A stretch of DNA of 64,000 bases from Streptococcus sanguinis (lineage in GTDB: Bacteria; Bacillota; Bacilli; Lactobacillales; Streptococcaceae): positions 744,001 through 808,000 of the forward strand of contig NZ_LS483364.1 of NCBI RefSeq assembly GCF_900475275.1, written 5' to 3'. Numbering within the stretch: position 1 is the stretch's first letter; every line of letters starts with the position of its first letter. Both the position numbers and the translations under genes were made by a program. The notes under the pieces are model-generated. The model was not told where the DNA came from, did not search any database, and worked only from the letters and a program-made list of their open reading frames with translations. Below, piece after piece: positions 8,862 to 17,773 of this stretch.

Positions 8862-9010
8862 TGCGCGTTAAAATAAATTTAAAATGTTCCAGCTGCGGCA
8901 GTCAGAACTATCTGACCAGCAAAAATACTAAAACGCATCCGGAAAAAATTGAGGTCTTAAAGTATTGTCCTAAGGAAAGAAAAGTTACTTTACATCTTGA
9001 ATCCAAGTAG
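8861..9010 (+). CDS. rpmG: 50S ribosomal protein L33
   Basis: A 49-aa ribosomal protein L33, read from a GTG that overlaps the last base of the pmrA stop, with AAGAAGGA upstream as ribosome site. Sequence begins [14 protein letters not shown] and ends VTLHLESK. The first zinc-knuckle pair CxxC is present, but the second pair is degenerate (CPKE), so this is an intermediate between zinc-binding and zinc-free L33 forms. The pmrA-rpmG-secG order is standard in streptococci. Confidence 0.92.
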   Translation: MRVKINLKCSSCGSQNYLTSKNTKTHPEKIEVLKYCPKERKVTLHLESK

Positions 9011-9025
9011 ATTTTATGATAAAAT
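8997..9025 (+). promoter_or_regulatory. secG promoter
   Basis: -35 TTGAAT (8997-9002), 17-bp spacer, -10 TAAAAT (9020-9025) with an extended TG at 9017-9018. It overlaps the end of rpmG. Confidence 0.65.
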
Positions 9026-9052
9026 AGATAGGATTTTAAGGAGTTTTTATTT

Positions 9053-9286
9053 ATGTACAACCTATTATTAACCATTTTAGTCATTTTATCAGCTATTATT
9101 GTCATTGCAATTTTCATGCAGCCAACCAAAAATCAGTCTAGCAACGTCTTTGATGCCAGTGCCAACGACTTGTTTGAACGTCCTAAGGCACGAGGTTTTG
9201 AAGCTGTGATGCAGCGTATGACGGGAATCATGATTTTCTTCTGGCTACTGATTGCATTGGTATTAGCAGTATTATCTAGTAAATAA
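9053..9286 (+). CDS. secG: Preprotein translocase subunit SecG
   Basis: Small membrane subunit of the SecYEG translocon, 77 aa. Two hydrophobic helices (about residues 3-21 and 56-74) are joined by a polar loop containing FDASANDLFERPKARGF, typical of streptococcal SecG. AAGGAG lies at 9038-9043. It has its own promoter inside rpmG and a terminator before rnr. Confidence 0.93.
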   Translation: MYNLLLTILVILSAIIVIAIFMQPTKNQSSNVFDASANDLFERPKARGFEAVMQRMTGIMIFFWLLIALVLAVLSSK

Positions 9287-9319
9287 AATGGGCTCTGACT
9301 TCGTCTTGGCCTATTTTTT
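9287..9319 (+). terminator. Terminator after secG
   Basis: AATGGGC (9287-9293) pairs with GCCTATT (9309-9315) with one G-T pair; an inner GAC/GTC pair shortens the loop; a T run follows. Confidence 0.65.
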
Positions 9320-9375
9320 AAGTTTTAAAGAGATTTAGCAAGGATGAAGAAAACGCTCATTAAGAGAAGAGGAAT

Positions 9376-11724
9376 ATGAAATCAGAAATCATTGAATATT
9401 TAAAAGACAGGCAGCAGGCTAGCGTAGATGAGCTGGCGGCTGCTTTGGGGAAAGAGTCTTCCAAGGATTTTAGTAGCTTGGTTAAGACCATCTCCCAGAT
9501 GGAAAGAAAGCATCAGATTCGCTTTGATAACGAGGGGCGGATTGAGCTTTATGAGAAGAAAAAGCAGGAGCGTCTGACGCTCAAGGGTGTTTTTCATGCT
9601 CACAAGAATGGCTTTGGCTTTGTCACCCTGAATGAGGAAGAGGATGACCTCTTTGTCGGCCGCAATGATGTCAATCATGCCATTGATGGCGATACGGTGG
9701 AAGTAGTCATCACCAAGGTGGCAGACCGTATCAAGGGAACGTCAGCCGAGGCTAAGATTATCGATATTTTGGAGCACAGCCTGACGTCAGCAGTTGGTCA
9801 GCTGGTTCTGGATGAAGAAAAGCCCAAGTACGCGGGCTACATCCGCTCGAAAAATCAGAAAATCAGCCAGCCTATTTATGTCAAAAAACCGGCCTTAGTT
9901 CTGGACGGTACAGAAGTACTCAAGGTTGCTATTGACAAATATCCGACCAAGAAACACGATTTCTTCGTGGCGAGCCTGGTCGATGTAGTCGGTCATGTCA
10001 ACGATCCAGGTATTGATGTACTGGAAGTACTGGAGTCGATGGACATTGTCTCTGAATTTCCAGAAAAGGTCTTGGAAGAGGCCGAGCGAGTTCCGGATGT
10101 ACCGACAGAGAGTGATTTGGAAGGACGTTTGGACCTGCGTGAAGAGATTACCTTCACCATCGATGGGGCGGATGCCAAGGACTTGGACGATGCTGTCCAT
10201 ATCAAGCGCCTGAAAAATGGCAACTTTGAGCTAGGCGTCCATATCGCAGATGTGTCCTACTATGTCAAAGAAGGCTCTGAGCTGGACAAGGAAGCCCTCA
10301 ATCGGGCGACTTCAGTCTATGTGACTGACCGCGTGGTGCCTATGCTGCCGGAGCGCTTGTCAAACGGAATCTGCTCTCTCAATCCCAATGTGGACCGGCT
10401 GACCCAGTCGGCTATCATGGAGATTGATGCCAAGGGGCGCGTGGTCAAGCATACCATTACTCAGACTGTCATCAAGACGACCTTCCGCATGACCTACAGT
10501 GATGTCAACGACATCATTGCTGGAAATCAGGAAAAAGCTGAGCAGTTCAAGGAAATTGTGCCTAGTATTGACAGTATGGTCCAGCTGCATGAGATTCTGG
10601 AAAGCATGCGCTTTAAACGCGGTGCGCTCAACTTTGACACCAATGAAGCCAAAATCATGGTCAACAAAGAAGGACGGCCAGTGGATATTGTCCTGCGTCA
10701 GCGGGGAATTGCTGAGCGCATGATTGAGTCCTTTATGCTAGCGGCTAATGAGACGGTGGCTGAGCATTTTGCTAGGTTAAATATGCCCTTTATCTATCGG
10801 ATTCACGAGGAGCCTAAGGCGGAGAAGGTGCAGAAGTTTATCGACTACGCCTCTAGCTTTGGGATTCGGATATACGGGACTGCTAACTCTATGAGTCAGC
10901 AGGCTCTGCAGGATATTATGGAGGCGGTCCAAGACCAGCCTTATGAGGATGTCCTGTCTATGATGCTTCTGCGCTCCATGCAGCAGGCACGCTACTCTGA
11001 GCACAGTCACGGCCACTATGGTCTGGCAGCGGAGTTTTATACGCATTTCACCAGTCCGATTCGCCGCTATCCGGACCTTCTGGTTCACCGGATGGTGCGG
11101 GATTATGGCAAGTCTAAGGAAATAGCAGAGCATTTTGAGCAAGTGATTCCAGAAATTGCCAGTCAGTCTTCCAGCCGGGAGCGTCGGGCTATCGAGGCCG
11201 AGCGCGAAGTCGAAGCCATGAAGAAGGCTGAGTACATGGAAGAATTTGTTGGAGAAGAATTTGACGGCGTGGTTTCAAGCGTGGTCAAGTTTGGACTCTT
11301 CGTTGAACTGCCCAATACGGTCGAAGGCTTGATTCATGTTACCAACCTGCCAGAGTTTTACAGCTACAATGAGCGGACGATGACCCTGCAAGGAGAAAAG
11401 TCCGGCGTGGTCTTCAAGGTCGGTCAGCAGATTCGCATCAAGCTGGTTCGAGCGGATAAGGCTACGGGCGAGATTGACTTTGAATACCTGCCTAGTGAAT
11501 TTGACCTGGTAGAAAAGACTAGCAAGAGTGGCAGAGGCAATTCAGGTAGAAAGAGACGCCGTGAGGATGACAAGCGCAGCCATTCTTCCAAAGAAAAAGG
11601 CTACAGAGATAAGAAAGATAAGAAGTCCAAGAAAGGCAAGAGCCAGAAGGCATTTTACAAGGAACTAGTCAAGAAAGGAGCCAAGCATGGCAAAGGGAGA
11701 AGGAAAGGTCGTCGCGCAAAATAA
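9376..11724 (+). CDS. rnr: Ribonuclease R
   Basis: Processive 3'-5' exoribonuclease that degrades structured RNA and acts in rRNA quality control and trans-translation; 782 aa. Order of domains: winged helix (about 1-65), cold-shock OB domains (about 70-220), RNB catalytic domain with the metal-binding motif [13 protein letters not shown] at about 262-274, S1 domain (about 625-710), and a long Lys/Arg-rich tail. A GAGG ribosome site precedes the ATG. The end overlaps smpB by 38 bases, matching the physical link between RNase R and SmpB-tmRNA. Confidence 0.97.
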   Translation: MKSEIIEYLKDRQQASVDELAAALGKESSKDFSSLVKTISQMERKHQIRFDNEGRIELYEKKKQERLTLKGVFHAHKNGFGFVTLNEEEDDLFVGRNDVNHAIDGDTVEVVITKVADRIKGTSAEAKIIDILEHSLTSAVGQLVLDEEKPKYAGYIRSKNQKISQPIYVKKPALVLDGTEVLKVAIDKYPTKKHDFFVASLVDVVGHVNDPGIDVLEVLESMDIVSEFPEKVLEEAERVPDVPTESDLEGRLDLREEITFTIDGADAKDLDDAVHIKRLKNGNFELGVHIADVSYYVKEGSELDKEALNRATSVYVTDRVVPMLPERLSNGICSLNPNVDRLTQSAIMEIDAKGRVVKHTITQTVIKTTFRMTYSDVNDIIAGNQEKAEQFKEIVPSIDSMVQLHEILESMRFKRGALNFDTNEAKIMVNKEGRPVDIVLRQRGIAERMIESFMLAANETVAEHFARLNMPFIYRIHEEPKAEKVQKFIDYASSFGIRIYGTANSMSQQALQDIMEAVQDQPYEDVLSMMLLRSMQQARYSEHSHGHYGLAAEFYTHFTSPIRRYPDLLVHRMVRDYGKSKEIAEHFEQVIPEIASQSSSRERRAIEAEREVEAMKKAEYMEEFVGEEFDGVVSSVVKFGLFVELPNTVEGLIHVTNLPEFYSYNERTMTLQGEKSGVVFKVGQQIRIKLVRADKATGEIDFEYLPSEFDLVEKTSKSGRGNSGRKRRREDDKRSHSSKEKGYRDKKDKKSKKGKSQKAFYKELVKKGAKHGKGRRKGRRAK

Positions 11725-12154
11725 AAAGGCCAGACACGACTACACCATCGTAGACACCATCGAGGCTGGCATGGTGCTGACAGGGACGGAAATCAAGAGT
11801 GTCCGCGCTGCCCGTATCAATCTAAAAGACGGCTTTGCCCAGATCAAGAACGGTGAGGCCTGGCTTAGCAATGTCCATATCGCCCCTTATGAAGAGGGCA
11901 ATATCTGGAACCAAGAGCCTGAGCGCCGCAGAAAGCTGCTGCTGCATAAGAAGCAGATCCAAAAGCTGGAGCAGGAGACCAAGGGAACTGGTATGACGTT
12001 GGTGCCGCTCAAGGTCTATCTCAAGGATGGCTATGCAAAGCTGCTCCTGGGCCTAGCTAAAGGGAAGCACGACTACGACAAGCGCGAGTCCATCAAACGC
12101 CGCGAGCAAAATCGCGACATCGCAAGACAGATGAAGAACTTTAATACAAGATGA
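11687..12154 (+). CDS. smpB: SsrA-binding protein SmpB
   Basis: tmRNA partner of trans-translation, 155 aa. Hallmarks are the N-terminal [10 protein letters not shown], the [10 protein letters not shown] segment (about 32-41) and the basic C-terminal tail starting [16 protein letters not shown], which enters the mRNA channel. AAGGAG precedes the ATG, which lies inside the end of rnr. A strong terminator follows immediately. Confidence 0.97.
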   Translation: MAKGEGKVVAQNKKARHDYTIVDTIEAGMVLTGTEIKSVRAARINLKDGFAQIKNGEAWLSNVHIAPYEEGNIWNQEPERRRKLLLHKKQIQKLEQETKGTGMTLVPLKVYLKDGYAKLLLGLAKGKHDYDKRESIKRREQNRDIARQMKNFNTR

Positions 12155-12178
12155 AAGACTGGGCGACCGGTCTTTTTT
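12154..12178 (+). terminator. Terminator of rnr-smpB
   Basis: AAGACTGG (12155-12162), loop GCGA, CCGGTCTT (12167-12174), then a T run. Confidence 0.85.
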
Positions 12179-12270
12179 AGTTTTATATTAGTGATTTTCA
12201 TCTACAGTAGCTATCTTAAATTGTTTATTGTCAAATTTACTAAACAGAAAAGTTCTGAGCACTTTTCCAC

Positions 12271-12299
12271 TTGTCAAGTCTGTGCTTTTCGAGTATGAT
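12271..12299 (+). promoter_or_regulatory. tehB promoter with upstream inverted repeat
   Basis: -35 TTGTCA (12271-12276), 17-bp spacer, -10 TATGAT (12294-12299). Just upstream is GAAAAGT-N7-ACTTTTC (12247-12267), a possible operator. Confidence 0.7.
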
Positions 12300-12348
12300 A
12301 AAGACAGTTAAATTATTCGGAGCTTGGCTTTCAGAGAAAGGATTTTTT

Positions 12349-13212
12349 ATGACAGAAGAATTGCTAGCCTATAAACGTATGCCGCTGTGGACGGCTGAGA
12401 CCATGCCAGAGGCAGTGAAGAGAAAGCACAATACCAAAGAGGGAACTTGGGGAAAAATCACTGTTCTCAAGGGACGCCTTAAGTTTGTCGAGATGTCTGA
12501 GGAAGGTGAGGAGCTGGATGAGCACATCTTTGAGGCTGGTCAGGACAATCCTTTTGCCCAGCCCCAAGCTTGGCATCGGGTCGAAGCCCTGACAGATGAT
12601 TTGGAGTGGTATTTGGAGTTTTACTGTCGGCCTGAGGATTATTTCCCTAAGAAATACGGCAGCAATCCAGTGCATTCAGAGGTTTTGGAAGCCATGCAAA
12701 CAGTCCGGCCAGGACGGGCTTTAGATCTAGGATGTGGTCAAGGTCGCAATGCTCTTTTTCTGGCTAAGCAGGGCTTTGAAGTGACGGCTGTAGATCAGAA
12801 TGAGCTGGCACTGGAGATCTTACGTAGCATTGTGGAGCAGGAGGATTTAGATCTTCCAGTGGGTACCTACGATATCAACTCAGCTAGTCTGATCCAAACT
12901 TATGATTTAATCGTTTCCACTGTTGTCCTTATGTTCCTGCAGGCAGAGCGGATTCCGGATATTATCCGAAATATGCAAGAGCACACAGCGCTTGGTGGCT
13001 ACAATCTCATCGTCTGTGCCATGGATACAAAAGACTTTCCATGCTCTGTTCCCTTTCCTTTTACTTTTAAGGAAGGCGAGCTTGCCAAGTATTACAAGGA
13101 CTGGGAGCTGGTTAAGTACAATGAAAATCCTGGTCACCTCCATCGACGTGATGAAAACGGCAATCGAATTCAGCTGCGCTTTGCGACTATGCTGGCTAAA
13201 AAGGTTCAGTAG
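12349..13212 (+). CDS. tehB: TehB-like SAM-dependent methyltransferase
   Basis: Tellurite-resistance TehB-type protein, 287 aa. An N-terminal DUF1971/TehB_N cupin-like domain (about 1-95, LLAYKRMPLWTAETMPEA onward) is fused to a SAM methyltransferase with motif I ALDLGCGQGRNAL at about 119-131. ATG 12349 is chosen because a good promoter ends at 12299 and AGAAAGGA precedes this ATG; the longer frame from 12271 would begin inside the promoter. Family members methylate tellurite and related compounds; the natural role is uncertain. The gene is monocistronic. Confidence 0.9.
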   Translation: MTEELLAYKRMPLWTAETMPEAVKRKHNTKEGTWGKITVLKGRLKFVEMSEEGEELDEHIFEAGQDNPFAQPQAWHRVEALTDDLEWYLEFYCRPEDYFPKKYGSNPVHSEVLEAMQTVRPGRALDLGCGQGRNALFLAKQGFEVTAVDQNELALEILRSIVEQEDLDLPVGTYDINSASLIQTYDLIVSTVVLMFLQAERIPDIIRNMQEHTALGGYNLIVCAMDTKDFPCSVPFPFTFKEGELAKYYKDWELVKYNENPGHLHRRDENGNRIQLRFATMLAKKVQ

Positions 13213-13290
13213 AAAATGCTAAGACAGAAGTTGATTTTTGAAAATTTAGCTTGGCCCACTTATTTTGAGGTTCTGGTTTAAAAGGTCTGG

Positions 13291-13310
13291 GAGACAATTC
13301 AAATTGTCTC
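13291..13310. repeat. Perfect short inverted repeat
   Basis: GAGACAATT (13291-13299) and AATTGTCTC (13302-13310) are perfect complements. The GAGACA/TGTCTC core recurs in the large hairpin 40 bases downstream. Confidence 0.7.
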
Positions 13311-13332
13311 AGCCACAATATTTTTTGAACAT

Positions 13333-13380
13333 AATAAAGCTAGACTGAGACATTTTTGTCTCAGTCTAGCTTTATTTTAG
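13333..13380. terminator. 20-bp stem terminator after tehB
   Basis: A perfect 20-bp stem (13333-13352 with 13357-13376) and TTTT loop. The T-rich end is TTTATTTTAG, so termination is plausible on the plus strand. Confidence 0.75.
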
Positions 13381-13606
13381 TAAAAAACTTTAGAAATATT
13401 TTAGAATTTCTTGAGAAATATCTGAAGTTTGGAGGCTATACTAGAAAGTGCAAGGGGGAGAGAAAAGAGCTGGAAGCAACAGGACAGCTGATAGAAACTT
13501 TAGTTTTTCTTTAAGTGTGACTCTAGATCAGATCACTTTTAAAAGCAGACTGAAAGACCTTATTTTCTCCTCTTGCGGCAAATTTTTCCAGACTTTCAGT
13601 TTTCTG
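13381..13606. other. Gene-free stretch upstream of the pepO promoter
   Basis: No convincing reading frame with a ribosome site, no tRNA and no long repeat. The only open frame (13448-13645) runs into the pepO promoter and has no recognisable product. Confidence 0.5.
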
Positions 13607-13635
13607 TTGACGAGGAAAAAAGAATATGTTAAAGT
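13607..13635 (+). promoter_or_regulatory. pepO promoter
   Basis: -35 TTGACG (13607-13612), 17-bp spacer, -10 TAAAGT (13630-13635). Confidence 0.65.
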
Positions 13636-13691
13636 AAATGAGTAAAATAAAAAAGTCAATTATATTTTACTTAATATACAAGGAGGAACTC

Positions 13692-15707
13692 ATGAAGAAA
13701 AGAACCAAAATCATTCTAACTTCTACGTTGACTGTGACCGGCCTAATCTTGGCTGCCGGTGGCTATTGGGCTTATAAGACCTTTGTCCCTCAGGAGACAC
13801 CGATCGATAAGAATGCCACAGTGAGGACCAATTACTATCAGGCCATCAATAAAAAATGGCTGGAAAAGGCAGAGATTCCTAGCGATCAGCCGTCTAACGG
13901 TGTGTTTTATGAACTGAACGAGCAGGTCAAGGACAAGATGAAGGCGGATGTTAAAAATCTAGTCTCTGGTAAGGAAGAGTCTACGATTGAAGGCATGCCT
14001 GAGTTTATCAAATACTACCAGCAAGCTACTGACTTCAAGCAGCGGGAAAAGGATGGCTTAGATCCTCTCAAGTCCTATCTCAAGGAAATTGAAGACTTGT
14101 CCGATCTAAAGGACCTAGCTGTCAAGGCTGTTGACTGGGAAAAGCGTGGTCTAGCACTGCCGTTTACCTTTGAAATTAGTTCTAACCTAGAAAATACCAA
14201 TCAGAAACAAGTGAATCTGTCCAGTCCAAGTCTTATGCTGCCGGATAAGAGCTATTATGAAGATGAAGGTGCTAAGAAAAGGATGATGGATCCGCTGGAA
14301 AAAGCATTCAAAGAAGCCATGCAAAAGCTGGGCTACAGTGAAAAAGAGAGCGAAAAGATTGTCAAAGAAGCCTTAGAATTTGATGGAGAATTGGCCAAGT
14401 ATGCCCAAAGTAATGAAGAAACTTCGGAAATTAAAAATCTTCACCACCCTAAGACGGCAGAAGACATCAATGCCTACTCTGATACCTTTAAGTTTCACGA
14501 TATTATCAATGACTATCTAGGCCAGGAATCTGGTGATGTCAATGTACCTAACCCTAAGTATTATGAAAATTTTGCCAAGGTAGTCAACGACAAGAACTTT
14601 GCCAAGCTCAAATCTTGGATGCTTGTGAAGCAAGCCGCATCAGCATCTAGTTTTCTAACCGATGACTATCGGCTGATTTTTGCAGAGTACCAAAAATCCT
14701 TGCAAGGTACTAAGGAAGCAACTTCAAAAGAAGATGCAGCCTACAATCTGACAACAGGAACTTTTTCAGATGTCTTCAGTCTTTACTATGGACGCAAATA
14801 TTTCGGTGAAGAAGCCAAGCAAGAAGTGACCCAAATGGTCAAGGATATCAAGGAAGTCTATCGGGAACGTATGCTGAAAAACGAATGGCTATCAGAAGAA
14901 ACCAAGCAGAAGGCAGTCAAGAAGCTGGATACTATGAAACTCTATATCGGCTATCCTGAAAAAGTTCGCGAAGTGACTAAGGCCTTGAAGGTAGACGATA
15001 AAAAATCCTTCTTTGAAAATGCAATTGCTTTGAGTCAAGCAAAACATCAATATGATGTTGAGCACTTCTCTGAGCCAGTAGACAAGGACGAGTGGGTCAT
15101 GCCTTCCTATGATATCAACGCTTACTACTCACAGGAAAATAACAGTATCAACTTCCCAGCCGCAATCCTGCAGAATCCATTCTTTGATGTTAAGCAAGAA
15201 ATGGAAAAGAACTATGGCGGTATCGGTATGGTTATCGGTCACGAGATTACTCACGCCTTCGACTCAAACGGTGCAAACTTTGATGAAGAGGGAAATTTGA
15301 ACAATTGGTGGACTGAAGCAGATAAGAAAGCTTTTGACAAGAAAATTGAAGCTGTTACCAAGCAGTGGGATGGTATTGAAATCTACGGTGGCAAGGTCAA
15401 TGGCAAGCTTACGGTAACAGAAAATGTAGCCGATGCGGGTGGACTTTCAGCCACTCTCGAAGTTGTGAAAAAGAAATATCCAGATGCAGACTTGAAGAAT
15501 TACTTTGAAAACTATGCCAATATCTGGAGAAGTAAGGCCAGTCTGCAATTTAACCAACTTCTCCTGAAGGTAGATGTCCATGCTCCGTCCGAGCTTCGGG
15601 TCAACCAGCAACTCAAAAATGTTGAGGCCTTCTATGAAACCTATCCAGAAATCAAAGAAGGAGATGCCATGTATCTGGCTCCAGATAAGCGGGTCAGCGT
15701 ATGGTAA
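13692..15707 (+). CDS. pepO: M13 family endopeptidase PepO
   Basis: Neprilysin-type zinc endopeptidase, 671 aa, cleaving peptides of limited size; in oral streptococci PepO is exported or surface-associated and linked to peptide use and host interaction. The zinc motif HEITH is at residues 517-521 and the third ligand motif ENVADAGG at 577-584; a C-terminal M13 domain with the usual NIWRSKASLQFNQ-type stretch is present. Residues about 5-27 form an N-terminal hydrophobic segment, so it is either anchored or secreted. AGGAGG at 13681-13686 fixes the start at ATG 13692. It is monocistronic. Confidence 0.93.
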   Translation: MKKRTKIILTSTLTVTGLILAAGGYWAYKTFVPQETPIDKNATVRTNYYQAINKKWLEKAEIPSDQPSNGVFYELNEQVKDKMKADVKNLVSGKEESTIEGMPEFIKYYQQATDFKQREKDGLDPLKSYLKEIEDLSDLKDLAVKAVDWEKRGLALPFTFEISSNLENTNQKQVNLSSPSLMLPDKSYYEDEGAKKRMMDPLEKAFKEAMQKLGYSEKESEKIVKEALEFDGELAKYAQSNEETSEIKNLHHPKTAEDINAYSDTFKFHDIINDYLGQESGDVNVPNPKYYENFAKVVNDKNFAKLKSWMLVKQAASASSFLTDDYRLIFAEYQKSLQGTKEATSKEDAAYNLTTGTFSDVFSLYYGRKYFGEEAKQEVTQMVKDIKEVYRERMLKNEWLSEETKQKAVKKLDTMKLYIGYPEKVREVTKALKVDDKKSFFENAIALSQAKHQYDVEHFSEPVDKDEWVMPSYDINAYYSQENNSINFPAAILQNPFFDVKQEMEKNYGGIGMVIGHEITHAFDSNGANFDEEGNLNNWWTEADKKAFDKKIEAVTKQWDGIEIYGGKVNGKLTVTENVADAGGLSATLEVVKKKYPDADLKNYFENYANIWRSKASLQFNQLLLKVDVHAPSELRVNQQLKNVEAFYETYPEIKEGDAMYLAPDKRVSVW

Positions 15708-15768
15708 GATTGCTTGTCTAGAGAAGCCGGTAAAATAATCTAAGCTATGAAGCACAACCAGTTTGGTA

Positions 15769-15798
15769 ATAGGAGAAAAGTTTGTTCTTTTCTCCTAT
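15769..15798. repeat. 12-bp inverted repeat downstream of pepO
   Basis: ATAGGAGAAAAG (15769-15780) and CTTTTCTCCTAT (15787-15798) are perfect complements around TTTGTT. No T tract follows, so it is not a classic terminator. Confidence 0.7.
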
Positions 15799-15812
15799 CC
15801 ACTCTTTCCTGC

Positions 15813-15855
15813 GACACTTGCGCGGCTGCGGGTTGTGCCTCTGCAGCCACGTGTC
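15813..15855. repeat. GC-rich two-part hairpin
   Basis: GACAC (15813-15817) pairs with GTGTC (15851-15855) and GGCTGC (15824-15829) pairs with GCAGCC (15843-15848), leaving an internal loop and a 13-nt apical loop. Confidence 0.55.
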
Positions 15856-15858
15856 TTT

Positions 15859-15886
15859 AAAGTCAGATTTTATCTGGCTTTTTTCT
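15859..15886 (+). terminator. Terminator downstream of pepO
   Basis: AAAGTCAGAT (15859-15868), loop TTT, ATCTGGCTTT (15872-15881) with one G-T pair, then T run. Confidence 0.75.
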
Positions 15887-16022
15887 TTTACAAAAAAATT
15901 TTTATACAGCTTGATATAAATCTATGGAAATTTATACAAGAGGTTTGGAGGGGCTGCTAGGTATACAGCTAGAGTAATTTTTTCCTAGGGGAATTTATTC
16001 ATTTTAGCTAGCAGAAGGGGTT
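15887..16022. other. Gene-free stretch before the C69 promoter
   Basis: AT-rich spacer between the pepO terminator and the cre-controlled promoter. I see no gene or structured element in it. Confidence 0.5.
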
Positions 16023-16061
16023 TTGGAAACGCTTGCAACCATAGCAAGGGAATAGTATACT
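16023..16061 (+). promoter_or_regulatory. cre site and promoter of first C69 peptidase
   Basis: 16023-16038 (TTGGAAACGCTTGCAA) is a full match to the streptococcal cre consensus WTGNAANCGNWNNCAW. Its right end is also the -35 TTGCAA (16033-16038), followed by a 17-bp spacer and -10 TATACT (16056-16061). CcpA binding would occlude the -35. Confidence 0.75.
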
Positions 16062-16108
16062 AAATATGCGATAAATATTTTATCAATTAATATACAAAGG
16101 AGAAACTG

Positions 16109-17773
16109 ATGAAAAAGAAATTTTTCAGTTGGGCTATTCCAGCCTTGATGCTTCTTACACTCTTCCCTTTTCAGGCTGTCTCAGCCTGTACCGGCTTTAT
16201 TATCGGCAAGGATTTGACGACGGATGGTTCGACTCTCTATGGTCGAACAGAGGACCTGGAACCCAACCACAACAAGAATTTTGTGGTGCGGGAGCGCAAG
16301 TATAATAAGGCTGGTGATAAATTTGTAGATGAAACCAACGGCTTTAGCTTTGATTTGCCGGCTGTTAGCTACAAGTATACGGCGGTACCGGATGTGACAC
16401 CAGAGCAAGGCGTTTTTGATGAGGCCGGTTTTAATGAGGAAGGCGTTTCTATCTCTGCGACGGTCTCGGCCAGTGCTAATGATGATATTCAAAAAGTAGA
16501 CCCTTATGTCAAGGACGGTATTGCTGAATCAGCTTTAACTTCTGTAGTCCTGCCTCATGTGAAAACAGCCAAAGAGGGAGTAGAACTACTAGCCAAAATT
16601 GTCAGAGAAAAAGGTGCAGCCGAAGGCAATATCGTGACGATTGCCGACAAGACGGGTGTATGGTATATGGAAATCCTTTCTGGCCACCAATACGCTGCCA
16701 TCAAGTTTCCAGATGACAAATACGCTGTTTTTCCAAATACATTTTTCCTAGGCAGTGTAGATAAGAATGATACTGAAAATACCATCTTATCAGCTGATCT
16801 TGAAAAGATAGCGCAGGATGCTGGCACCTATAAGGAAATCAATGGTAGCTTCCATGTAGCCCAATCCTATAATCCGCCACTGGCAGAAGCTGACCGCTCT
16901 CGGGTTTGGTCTGGTATCAAGGCGCTGGATCCCAATGCAGATGTGCAATATGACGATGAATACTTTGAACTCATGCACTCAACGAGCGACAAGCTTAGTC
17001 TGCGTGATGCGATGAACTTGCAGCGCAATCGCTTGGAAGGAACAGACTTCAAACCGCAAGATCAGATGGAGCTAGACGGAAAAGGGATTCCAGATAAAAC
17101 CAAAGCTGACCCAGTTTATAAATATCCTATTTCTAATCCAAATGTCATGGAGGCCCATATTTTCCAGCTCAAGGAGAATTTACCTGCCTCTACTGGAGGA
17201 GGAATTCTCTGGCTAGCCATGGGAAGTCCGCGCAATGCTCCATATCTCCCTTACTATGGCAATATCAGCAATACCTCTCAGCCTTATCAGGAAATGAGTA
17301 CAGCCTACAATGAAAATTCCTGGTATTGGACTGTTAGCCGCATCAATGATTTGGTTGCAAAATACCCAGAACTATTTGAAGATGGCTCTATTCGCAGTGA
17401 AATTGAGCGTATGGAAAGTCAATGGATAGAGGAACAGCCTGCTCATGACAGCGAGCAGATTAGTCTGTCTGAACAGCCAGAACAAGCCAGTCTGAAAGCA
17501 ACAAAAGATTCTATGGAGCGAGCGGATTCAGTCTTTAAGCGCCTTAAGGAAATCCAGAAGATTGCTGAAGATAAGGTCGTGGCCGAATATGGTACAAGTG
17601 CTTTAGAAGAGATTGAGGAGTTAGAGGACTCTGACACAGAGGAGACAATTCGTCTGGAAGATTTTGACTACGATATTGCTATTGCAGGAGGTATCTTTGT
17701 GCTGACAGTCATTGGAATAGCGATTTATCTTGTCAAAGGAAAAAATAGAAAAGGAGCAGACAGTCATGAATAA
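16109..17773 (+). CDS. Secreted C69 (U34) family dipeptidase-like protein, membrane anchored
   Basis: Ntn-hydrolase of peptidase family C69, 554 aa. A signal peptide ends at VSA and the next residue is Cys27, followed by TGFIIGKDLT; in this family the N-terminal Cys exposed by processing is the nucleophile. The RTEDLEPNHNK motif follows. A C-terminal hydrophobic helix (about 524-542) with basic residues after it (KGKNRK) would anchor the protein; there is no LPXTG. AAAGGAG precedes the ATG. It overlaps the PrsW-like gene by 8 bases and is paralogous to the gene at 18712. Natural substrates are unknown; cell-wall or host peptides are likely. Confidence 0.88.
   Translation: MKKKFFSWAIPALMLLTLFPFQAVSACTGFIIGKDLTTDGSTLYGRTEDLEPNHNKNFVVRERKYNKAGDKFVDETNGFSFDLPAVSYKYTAVPDVTPEQGVFDEAGFNEEGVSISATVSASANDDIQKVDPYVKDGIAESALTSVVLPHVKTAKEGVELLAKIVREKGAAEGNIVTIADKTGVWYMEILSGHQYAAIKFPDDKYAVFPNTFFLGSVDKNDTENTILSADLEKIAQDAGTYKEINGSFHVAQSYNPPLAEADRSRVWSGIKALDPNADVQYDDEYFELMHSTSDKLSLRDAMNLQRNRLEGTDFKPQDQMELDGKGIPDKTKADPVYKYPISNPNVMEAHIFQLKENLPASTGGGILWLAMGSPRNAPYLPYYGNISNTSQPYQEMSTAYNENSWYWTVSRINDLVAKYPELFEDGSIRSEIERMESQWIEEQPAHDSEQISLSEQPEQASLKATKDSMERADSVFKRLKEIQKIAEDKVVAEYGTSALEEIEELEDSDTEETIRLEDFDYDIAIAGGIFVLTVIGIAIYLVKGKNRKGADSHE

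Noticed and set aside
9343-9378. 11-codon frame ([11 protein letters not shown]) just before rnr
   Set aside because: Ribosome site too close and frame too short; probably chance, though it overlaps the rnr start.
13448-13645. 65-codon open frame upstream of pepO
   Set aside because: Runs through the pepO promoter, no ribosome site, no recognisable domain.
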